From the NCBI GenBank assembly GCA_937921525.1, contig CAKZUM010000246.1, positions 1-21,039 of the forward strand: 21,039 nt of DNA, written 5' to 3'. Positions within the stretch are counted from its first letter, which is position 1, and every line of letters begins with the position of its first letter. This stretch comes from an uncultured Saprospiraceae bacterium (lineage in GTDB: Bacteria > Bacteroidota > Bacteroidia > Chitinophagales > Saprospiraceae). The position numbers were made by a program, and so were the translations under genes. This document shows, one piece after another, positions 15,366 through 21,039 of the stretch. The notes below the pieces were generated by a model. That model did not search any database and was not told the origin of the DNA. It worked only from the letters and a program-made list of their open reading frames with translations.

Positions 15366-16751
15366 TTACCGAAGCCTAGCCGTCCGAAGCTGAGTTTTAA
15401 AAATAGAGATAGCATTCTCCCATCTATCAACTGTAACGGCATCTGAGTGCATCGTTTCTGCTTCTTGGGTGGCAGCCCTAATTTGTTCCTGCCAAGTAGT
15501 TATTAAATCATCCACCACCGCTTCACTTAAAGGACCTTGCTTAAACGCTTCTCTTCTTTCAGCATATCTATCGGTGAAACTTGCCCAACCGCCTGTCAAT
15601 TTATCACAGGCACTTGACCGTTGTTGAATCCCCAAAAAGCCAGAAGAAAATGGCTGACAATCATTGCTAATTCTACCCCAGGGATCTACAATAGGCGTTA
15701 CGGGGTTTGCAGGACTAATAATATTTTCAAAGGCGTTATCTAAATCCCAGGGAATTAAATGTAGTTTCTTTTCAGTAGGGTTTTCATACCAATAGAAGTT
15801 GTGTGGGGAGCAATCCCCTCCATTACAATACCAATGGAATGCGCCATCGTCATTTCGGATGGTTCTATCCACAGCTACATAGGACATGATCTCCTCTACA
15901 TTCATCCATTCTGCTATAACGCCTTGAAGGTCTTCTTCTTTTGCTTCCGCAACAGCCGTGGCAAAGCCCCTTATTAAATCCGCTGTTGGATTTTCTTCTT
16001 CGTTTGTTTTTAGATGATCTATATATTCCCTCTCTGAAAACGGCTGACCATTACTTTTTAGTGGCCAGATTTCTTTATATAAGTTGCCTGTGCCGTCATC
16101 AAAATTTTGTCTGGTGAATCGTCCATCAATTTGCTCTACTAAAGAGTATAAACCAGAATAAATCCCATTAATTATTAAACGAGCATGAACGGCCCTCGGC
16201 GCAGGCACGCCCATTTCTCGAAAGAAGTAATAGCCCAAGCGATCTCTCATTTGGCTATCATCATTATTTTGAGAATGAAACTGTAATTTTTTCAAACCAT
16301 AAAATCTTGCCTCTGGATCATTCCAGTTAATTTTTATCTTCATAGACAATTTCGTACAGGTCTTACTGCCAGAAGGATTGGCCCAATCTCTTCCTGTCAA
16401 ACAGCCTACGAAGGCACCTATAGACCCCTTGTAGCGAATACCTACTGGCTCAATCGTTTCTCCATTAAAAGTTAACTTACCTTCTACATATTCTTCCGCA
16501 GCAGGGTCTGAGTTGATTTTTTGCAAATCTGATGGGGAGAGTGTTAGTTCAAATGTATGTAATTCATTTTGATCAAAAATAACATTGGATTTTTCGTTGA
16601 GGTATAGTTCCTCTCCCGTTGGAATTTGGGCGGTAGGAGTGGAAGGCGTGGCTGGATTTTCTGTTGTAGGAGTGGGTACGTTTGATTCGTCTCCAGTACA
16701 AGCGAATATACCTAATAGGAATAATGATAAGGTTACTTTTAAAATATTCAT
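15366..16751 (-). CDS. CotH-family lipoprotein
   Basis: A CotH protein-kinase-like protein of 461 residues. From the ATG at 16751 the N-terminus is a lipoprotein signal (NILKVTLSLFLLGIFAC) with candidate lipid Cys18; a start at 16769 adds six residues and is less typical. A low-complexity Thr/Pro linker follows. The CotH fold is recognisable in order: FELTLSPSDLQKIN, GIRYKGSIGAF, KLSMKIKINWND, FYGLKKLQFHSQNNDDSQMRD, GVPAPRAVHARLIINGIYSGLYSLVEQID, GNLYKEIWP, YVAVDRTIRNDDG and LIPWDLDNAF near 331-340, the metal-binding Asp region. Several Cys residues (CLTGR, TCTK, CNGGDC, CQPF) suggest an oxidising envelope location. CotH of spore formers is an atypical kinase phosphorylating coat protein; here the substrate is unknown and the location is probably outer-membrane surface (inference). 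Confidence 0.9.
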   Translation of the reverse strand: MNILKVTLSLFLLGIFACTGDESNVPTPTTENPATPSTPTAQIPTGEELYLNEKSNVIFDQNELHTFELTLSPSDLQKINSDPAAEEYVEGKLTFNGETIEPVGIRYKGSIGAFVGCLTGRDWANPSGSKTCTKLSMKIKINWNDPEARFYGLKKLQFHSQNNDDSQMRDRLGYYFFREMGVPAPRAVHARLIINGIYSGLYSLVEQIDGRFTRQNFDDGTGNLYKEIWPLKSNGQPFSEREYIDHLKTNEEENPTADLIRGFATAVAEAKEEDLQGVIAEWMNVEEIMSYVAVDRTIRNDDGAFHWYCNGGDCSPHNFYWYENPTEKKLHLIPWDLDNAFENIISPANPVTPIVDPWGRISNDCQPFSSGFLGIQQRSSACDKLTGGWASFTDRYAERREAFKQGPLSEAVVDDLITTWQEQIRAATQEAETMHSDAVTVDRWENAISIFKTQLRTARLR

Positions 16752-16835
16752 GGAATTTAGATTAGGCATGCTCCCTTAGAAGCAATGTTATAAGAAAAAC
16801 CTCAAATTATTGAGTGTATAACAAAGTTGGGGCGG

Positions 16836-16843
16836 CAAATTTA
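16836..16843 (-). promoter_or_regulatory. Possible -7 element of CotH gene
   Basis: TAAATTTG on the - strand is an exact TAnnTTTG match about 85 bp upstream of the CotH start. No TTTG is found at the proper distance upstream: that position is occupied by the terminal repeat of the 16847-17203 element. Low confidence without the -33 box. Confidence 0.28.
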
Positions 16844-16846
16844 TTC

Positions 16847-17203
16847 ATCGGATCACTTGCAGTGGAAAAACTAAGCAGCTTATAAGACATAATTCAACGC
16901 TGAGCTACTTCGTAGCTACACGGATCTTTTAGGATCTTTGTAGGTCGTGTATCTAGGCGTTGACTTTTTTTATTACTAATTATGTCCTACTCCAATACGG
17001 AGCTACTTCGTAGCTATATGGATTTTTGTAGGTCGTGAAGGATGTTGACAGTTCAAAGCCACCATACGGGTACGTCACGCTCTCGACCTACTGAACACAT
17101 CTAATACAGGCGACCTATATAATCATTTAAATCTGCGTTGAATTATGCGTATTTAGAAATCTAGTTCTTTAAGTTGACCACATTCCACTTGCAGTGGTCC
17201 GAT
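16847..17203. repeat. 357-bp nested inverted-repeat element
   Basis: This non-coding element fills most of the gap between two leftward genes. Ends 16847-16867 and 17183-17203 are inverted repeats sharing ATCGGAYCACT and GTGGAA, each containing its own CCACT/AGTGG dyad. Inside, CATAATTCAACGC (16888-16900) pairs perfectly with 17135-17147. Two direct repeats start GAGCTACTTCGTAGCTA (16902-16918, 17000-17016), each a 6-bp hairpin with loop TTC, and each is followed by TTGTAGGTCGTG (16938-16949, 17026-17037). GTAGGTCG at 17028-17035 also pairs with CGACCTAC at 17084-17091. It is probably a non-autonomous mobile element or a structured RNA. No target duplication or ORF was recognised. Confidence 0.6.
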
Positions 17204-17233
17204 CAATTTTAGAATGAAACCTAATTAGTCAAA

Positions 17234-18142
17234 TTACTTCTCTTCCAATTCTTCCTCCGCTAAGGCCTTCTCTAATTCCCTAACCACCCGATCCATTCTA
17301 GATTCAATTATAAAATCTATTCGTTGATTTTCTATGCGCCCTTCCCTAGTTTGATTGGAAGCAATCGGGGCGTATTCTCCTTTCCCACCTGCCAATACCC
17401 TATTGGGACTTACCCCGTAATCATCCGTTAGTACTCGGACTACATTAGCCGCTCTTAATGCACTAAACTCTAAATTATCGGTAAATCCTTTAACCTTGGC
17501 ATTATCGGTATTACTAATGACGTAAATTTTGAGCGAAGGGTGGTCGTTAATAACACCTGCAATTAAACCTAAATTGGATAAACCTTCTGTTTTAACTCTA
17601 GTTTGGCTAGGTCTAAAAACTAAGTTGTCTACCAAAGAAATTCTTAATTCCCCACCTATAATTTTAAGACTATAATTATCTGCGCCATAGGCAGAAAGTT
17701 TAGTCGTAAAATCCGTCAATAACCGTTGGTGCGTATTCGCTTGTTTTGCGATAATATTTTTTAGTTGTTCTAATTTTGCATCTCGCTGACGAATCGTTTC
17801 TTCTTTATCATTCAAGACAGATCGCATATCTTGAGTAGTAGAGGATTTAGATTTTTGCTCCGCTAAGACCTGATCTTGAACGGCATCCAAGCGATCTTGC
17901 AATCTATCTTGTGTGATCAAAAGTGCTTCATTAGCTCCTTTATGTGTTGCGTTGACAATTCGTAAACTGTCTATCGTTTGATCTTGATCTACAATTTTAA
18001 GTTCTTTCAAAGCCAATATATCTTCGTAGTCCACATTACTTTGGGCATGGCTGGCTAAGGTTTCCAAATACTTCTTCTTACTAATACATGAACTTAGACA
18101 AAGTCCTGCAATAAGTATAATACATAAAGATCGCATAATCAT
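17234..18142 (-). CDS. OmpA-family lipoprotein with coiled coil
   Basis: An envelope protein of 302 residues. The N-terminal lipoprotein signal ends in LSSC (Cys19), followed by ISKKKYLE, as often seen in OmpA-type lipoproteins of Bacteroidota. Residues about 25-150 are charged and helical, a predicted coiled coil. The C-terminal OmpA/MotB peptidoglycan-binding domain (about 165-290) shows FSALRAANVVRVL, GVSPNRVLAGGKGEYAP and SNQTREGRIENQRIDFII. The tail is Glu-rich (LEKALAEEELEEK). The likely role is to tether the outer membrane to peptidoglycan. Start ATG 18142, or ATG 18136 two codons later (MRSLCII). It lies 76 bp downstream of a coiled-coil protein gene on the same strand, so the two probably work in the envelope together, although a terminator-like hairpin lies between them. 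Confidence 0.88.
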   Translation of the reverse strand: MIMRSLCIILIAGLCLSSCISKKKYLETLASHAQSNVDYEDILALKELKIVDQDQTIDSLRIVNATHKGANEALLITQDRLQDRLDAVQDQVLAEQKSKSSTTQDMRSVLNDKEETIRQRDAKLEQLKNIIAKQANTHQRLLTDFTTKLSAYGADNYSLKIIGGELRISLVDNLVFRPSQTRVKTEGLSNLGLIAGVINDHPSLKIYVISNTDNAKVKGFTDNLEFSALRAANVVRVLTDDYGVSPNRVLAGGKGEYAPIASNQTREGRIENQRIDFIIESRMDRVVRELEKALAEEELEEK

Positions 18143-18160
18143 TCTTTGTTTTAAACGAAA

Positions 18161-18195
18161 AAAGCTGACCCCCCTATGTATGGAGAATCAGCTTT
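18161..18195 (-). terminator. Terminator downstream of coiled-coil gene
   Basis: On the - strand AAAGCTGA (18195-18188) pairs with TCAGCTTT (18168-18161), with further CTCC/GGGG pairing inside, and the stem runs into a T-tract (TTTTTTCGTTT). This is a good intrinsic terminator just after the stop codon at 18219. It is only about 20 bp before the start of the OmpA-type gene, so that gene would need read-through or its own promoter. Confidence 0.7.
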
Positions 18196-18218
18196 CCTTT
18201 ATAATATATAGATTCTTA

Positions 18219-19145
18219 TTATCTCAGTCTGAAACTTGCAGAACCTAATAAACCGATATCGCTATACACAGAAGCTCTGTAAAAGCCTTTGCTTAATCTT
18301 TCTTCCAACTTATGAGTGAAGTTTAATCTTTGACTTTCTGTAATATCTACACTTTGCGTAGATACTGCAGTGATGTCAGTCGTTTGACCATTAAGATTAA
18401 CTGTTTTCGCAATTGGGTTAGCTTTCTTTATAGCGATTCCATTTTCATCCGTAATCACTAAGTAAAGATCTCTAACACCTTGATATTTTTCAGGTACTCC
18501 GACTAAATCAAAACTTACTTTCACTTGCTTTGCAAATCTTGACCAAGCAGTAGCTTTTGTATTTCTCTTTTCAACCTCTACAGTAAAACCATTTGCCTTG
18601 AAATTCTCTAGTGTCAAATTTTCTACCTCTTCTTGGATAGTTGCATTTAATCTAGCTAACTCTGCTTTCTCCTCTCTTGTAGTTTTTAGATCAGCCGTCA
18701 ATTGCGCATTTTCTGCCTTTAGACTTTCATTCTCTGACTTTAATGAAGTAATCTCTGATTCTAATTGAGACTTAACACCCAATAAGCTAGATAACTGAGA
18801 TCGTAAAGAGGCCATTTCGCCATCTTTGCCTTGCATTTCTTGTGTCAACTGAGTGATAGCAGCTTTTCTTCGGTTGATCTCTCTTTGTGCATCTTTCACA
18901 GATCCTTTCAAAGATTGGTTCTCTTCTGCTAAATCAGAAAACTTAGCCTGCAATTCCGCTATTTCTCCTTCAAGGTTACTCTTTAAGCCTTGAATTTCTG
19001 ATATTTCTCCAGATAGCGTGGTGTTTTTTGCAGTTAAATTAGAAAGCTGGGCATCAAAGCTCTGCTTTTCCGTGTAATTGCACCAACCGAGAGCTAATAT
19101 ACCCGCAAGTAATAATAATCCCAGTATAATGTTAATTGACTTCAT
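18219..19145 (-). CDS. Membrane-anchored coiled-coil protein
   Basis: 308 residues. The N-terminal hydrophobic segment (about 4-21, INIILGLLLLAGILALGW) should act as a membrane anchor or signal; Cys22 is preceded by Gly-Trp, which is not a lipobox. Residues about 28-185 are an almost unbroken heptad-type coiled coil (LKSNLEGEIAELQAKFSDL, LESEITSLKSENESLKAEN). A C-terminal globular, beta-rich domain (about 190-308) runs from FTVEVEKRNTKATAW to GSASFRLR. I do not recognise that domain. The arrangement suggests a long stalk holding a small periplasmic head. It precedes an OmpA-type lipoprotein gene that also has a coiled coil. Function unknown; an envelope structural role is an inference from architecture. 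Confidence 0.8.
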   Translation of the reverse strand: MKSINIILGLLLLAGILALGWCNYTEKQSFDAQLSNLTAKNTTLSGEISEIQGLKSNLEGEIAELQAKFSDLAEENQSLKGSVKDAQREINRRKAAITQLTQEMQGKDGEMASLRSQLSSLLGVKSQLESEITSLKSENESLKAENAQLTADLKTTREEKAELARLNATIQEEVENLTLENFKANGFTVEVEKRNTKATAWSRFAKQVKVSFDLVGVPEKYQGVRDLYLVITDENGIAIKKANPIAKTVNLNGQTTDITAVSTQSVDITESQRLNFTHKLEERLSKGFYRASVYSDIGLLGSASFRLR

Positions 19146-19451
19146 AAAAATTAATTTTTTTTAACTAACCCGTTGTAAATATAAGGCTTGGAACAGAGGT
19201 CTTTTTTTTTAAACATTTCTCATAGCCCATTTTGATTTTCTGGCAACAAAACTACAATTTTCCCGTAGGAATCCGACAATCTTTGCCAAAATATATTGTA
19301 AAAATGTGTAAAATGGGCTGATTTTTACGCATTATCTCCAATATTTAGGAATCTCTTAACCTTTGAATACCTCATTTCAGTTAGGAATGCAATTAACTAG
19401 CAGATTAATAATTATTTTAAACATATAACTTATATTTAATAACAAAAGATT
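19146..19451. other. Intergenic region with nested inverted repeats
   Basis: A 306-bp AT-rich stretch without a gene, upstream of the coiled-coil gene. AGCCCATTTT (19224-19233) pairs with AAAATGGGCT (19310-19319), and inside it TGGCAA (19241-19246) pairs with TTGCCA (19283-19288). TATATTTA on the - strand (19182-19175) is a near match to the -7 consensus about 30 bp before the ATG at 19145. The hairpin may be part of the promoter region or a terminator for the DUF6495-like gene to its right. Confidence 0.35.
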
Positions 19452-19949
19452 TCACCTTTCCTTCTTAGCAACTTTCCAATTATCTAACGTCTTATAAAGT
19501 GTTCCTTCTCTTGAAATCAGACAACCATTTTCAATCATTTTGAACAGTTCTTGTTTTCGGTCTGGTTGATAAGATTTTTCAGCACTGTAAATCTCAAAAG
19601 AAATACTTGAATCATTAATCAAGTCCACTAATTCACTTCCAAGGTTAATGTCTTGAAAGTTAATTGATTTTCCAGATTGATATTTTAATCCCAATAAATA
19701 AATTTTTTCTTTATCACAGAAGAAAGTTTTAATATCTAGCGGAGATATAAATTCCAAATACTCTAATTTGTCTAAAGTTTTATCAAAAACAATGTCACTA
19801 AATATATCCAATAAACCATTCATTTCCTTGGTATTATTTTCTTTCATTTTTATCCAATCCTCTGCTGTAATATGATTGGATGCTAAAAATTGAATAAATT
19901 CTTTTTCTAATAGTTCTAATTCTGCTAATTCTAGGCGTCTATATTTCAT
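19452..19949 (-). CDS. DUF6495-like conserved protein
   Basis: A 165-residue soluble protein without signal peptide or membrane segment. The start MKYRRLELAELELLEKEF, the core FIQFLASNHITAEDW and the segment LEYLEFISPLDIKTFFCDKEKI match what I remember of DUF6495, a small family found in Flavobacteriia and related Bacteroidota; this is from memory, not a search. The N-terminal half is acidic and helical, the C-terminal half (about 85-165) mixed alpha/beta. No catalytic motif is visible and no function is known to me. Palindromic repeat copy 4 lies directly upstream (36 bp), and there is no operon partner. Confidence 0.75.
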   Translation of the reverse strand: MKYRRLELAELELLEKEFIQFLASNHITAEDWIKMKENNTKEMNGLLDIFSDIVFDKTLDKLEYLEFISPLDIKTFFCDKEKIYLLGLKYQSGKSINFQDINLGSELVDLINDSSISFEIYSAEKSYQPDRKQELFKMIENGCLISREGTLYKTLDNWKVAKKER

Positions 19950-19985
19950 ATTTCTTATTTTGGCAGTAATTTTTATATCGTAAAG

Positions 19986-20100
19986 ATAGAATAGAGAATA
20001 GGGAGTAGAGAACAGAGATGGAATCCGTTGAAAATGACAAATTTTCGTCCATTTTAAACGAAATTAGTCTCACTACTCTATTTTCGCTTCCCTGCTCTAA
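19986..20100. repeat. Dispersed palindromic repeat, copy 4
   Basis: Purine-rich left arm (19986-20020, including AGAATAGAGAATAGGGAGTAG), core TTTCGTCC (20043-20050) and TTTTAAACGAAAT (20052-20064), and pyrimidine-rich right arm (20065-20099, ending TTCGCTTCCCTGCTCTAA). It lies in the gap between two divergent genes, the DUF6495-like gene (-) and the rhomboid gene (+). Confidence 0.65.
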
Positions 20101-20155
20101 GTAACGACGAAATAATAACTATACACTCTTGGCTGCTTCTTTTTCCCTTATTTTC

Positions 20156-20201
20156 CTCTTGAAATCGGTCATAGTATCAACAATACTCCCGCTTTCAAGA
20201 G
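20156..20201. promoter_or_regulatory. Hairpin upstream of rhomboid gene
   Basis: CTCTTGAAA (20156-20164) pairs perfectly with TTTCAAGAG (20193-20201); an inner 5-bp stem AGTAT/ATACT (20173-20177, 20183-20187) closes a CAACA loop. No T-tract follows on the + strand, so it is more like a leader structure or operator than a terminator. It ends 69 bp before the chosen start codon. Confidence 0.4.
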
Positions 20202-20270
20202 AAAACTAAGAAAAAAATAAGCTACCCAAAAATGTACATTTATTATCTCCTCGTTACTAAAAACAATAAT

Positions 20271-20894
20271 ATGTCTATTACCTTAATTTTAGTAATCGTT
20301 ACTGGATTAATTTCTTACCAAGCATTCAATGATCCCGGATTGAAAGCAAAACTGCTTCATCGTCCTGTGGCAGAGCATCGCAACAAAGAATACTATCGCT
20401 TACTGACCCATGGATTTGTCCACGCAGACTTTATGCACCTAGGGATTAATATGTATGTGTTGTATATATTTGGTGAGTTTGTTGAAACAAAATTTGTCTA
20501 TACCTTCGGAACCTTACAGGGTCGAATGATCTATTTATTGATGTACTTAGTGACTATCGTTGCCGCTTCTTTGCCTACTCATTTCAAGCATAAAGATAAT
20601 GCCTACTATTCTGCATTAGGTGCTTCTGGTGCCACTTCTGGGATCATCTTCGCTTTTGCCTTATTTAATCCGTGGTCCATTCTATTATTATTTTTTATTA
20701 TTCCTTGTCCTGCTATTGTAGCGGCTGTTTTGTATCTAGTCTATTCCTCTTGGGCGAGTAAAAATGCACGGGATAATATTGGACATGATGCGCATTTTTG
20801 GGGGGCTGTTTTTGGTTTTGTATTTACGATTGCTATACATCCTAGTTTTTTTAAGGAGTTTATTTACCGTTTGACAAATGAGTTTCCTTTTTAG
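20271..20894 (+). CDS. Rhomboid-family intramembrane serine protease
   Basis: A polytopic membrane protease of 207 residues counted from ATG 20271. An in-frame ATG at 20232 adds 13 residues (MYIYYLLVTKNNN) and is possible, but the shorter form begins directly with the first membrane helix (MSITLILVIVTGLIS). The catalytic dyad is visible: Ser119 in GASGATSG and His175 in GHDAHFWGAVFGF. The oxyanion-side motif HLGINMY (His56, Asn60) is in the second helix. Six membrane segments are expected. It would cleave transmembrane substrates in the inner membrane; the substrate is unknown. It is divergent from the DUF6495-like gene and preceded by a leader hairpin. Family assignment is secure; the exact start is less so. 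Confidence 0.92.
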   Translation: MSITLILVIVTGLISYQAFNDPGLKAKLLHRPVAEHRNKEYYRLLTHGFVHADFMHLGINMYVLYIFGEFVETKFVYTFGTLQGRMIYLLMYLVTIVAASLPTHFKHKDNAYYSALGASGATSGIIFAFALFNPWSILLLFFIIPCPAIVAAVLYLVYSSWASKNARDNIGHDAHFWGAVFGFVFTIAIHPSFFKEFIYRLTNEFPF

Positions 20895-20963
20895 GAAAAG
20901 CTTAGGAATGGTTCATTAATAAATGTCGTTTTTATGCGCCGTTATTTTTTCTTTATGCAAGGC

Positions 20964-21002
20964 GAAAAACGTAGGCGATGCCTAGCATCGACGAGGCTTT
21001 TC
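20964..21002. terminator. Imperfect hairpin after rhomboid gene
   Basis: CGATGC (20976-20981) and GCATCG (20985-20990) form a perfect 6-bp stem with a CTA loop, extended by GAAAA/TTTTC (20964-20968 with 20998-21002) through mismatches. Read on the - strand a T-run (GTTTTTCG) follows the inner stem, which fits termination of a leftward gene beyond the window. A second hairpin, AAAGATTC/GAATCTTT with a GGG loop (21019-21037), is at the window edge. Confidence 0.4.
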
Positions 21003-21039
21003 AACATGAGCAAAAGGGAAAGATTCGGGGAATCTTTAT

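Noticed and set aside
16847..17203. tRNA or known riboswitch in the structured spacer
   Set aside because: No cloverleaf, T-loop (GTTCRANNC) or conserved riboswitch core was visible; the hairpins repeat each other instead.
10414..20100. CRISPR array
   Set aside because: The repeats are palindromic, differ in length and are kilobases apart, with no regular spacer and no cas gene.

Overview
The window is AT-rich, gene-dense DNA from a gliding-type Bacteroidota. Saprospiria/Saprospiraceae is my best guess. The evidence is two secreted PKD-repeat proteins ending in the gliding-motility (type B, CHU_C-like) sorting domain of the type IX secretion system, an outer-membrane beta-barrel receptor with a carboxypeptidase-D-like N-terminal domain, a LytTR regulator with a LytS-like kinase, a DUF6495-like protein and Bacteroidota-type promoters (TTTG / TAnnTTTG). 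Placement below phylum level is inference. I see no tRNA, rRNA, CRISPR array, transposase, phage gene or defence cassette. The protein-coding content is ordinary; the unusual content is in the intergenic DNA.

Left part (1-6540): a terminator-like hairpin, two tandem paralogous T9SS-secreted PKD proteins (313-2607, 2696-4999), alanine dehydrogenase (5078-6193), then a MITE-like element (6211-6405) built around a perfect 31-bp hairpin and flanked by an 8-bp direct repeat. Middle (6541-13020): a lipoprotein sulfatase; a convergent LytTR regulator and histidine kinase read leftwards, separated by a strongly structured 126-bp spacer that buries the regulator's non-ATG start; a divergent control region with opposed predicted promoters and a small dyad between them; and the TonB-dependent-receptor-like gene. 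The kinase, regulator and receptor may form one control unit (inference from position).

Right part (13021-21039): a bidirectional terminator, a SulP anion transporter with STAS domain and a good predicted promoter 260 bp upstream, a CotH-family lipoprotein, a 357-bp nested-inverted-repeat element (16847-17203), an envelope gene pair (membrane-anchored coiled-coil protein followed by an OmpA-type lipoprotein), a small DUF6495-like protein and a rhomboid protease.

The most notable signal is a dispersed palindromic repeat of about 90-180 bp. It occurs four times (10414-10592, 14699-14823, 15271-15360, 19986-20100), always between genes, with purine-rich left arms, pyrimidine-rich right arms and a TTTCGT...ACGAAAT core. 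Two copies lie between a predicted promoter and the start codon, so they would form long structured mRNA leaders. All structures were found by eye; none was folded or searched computationally.
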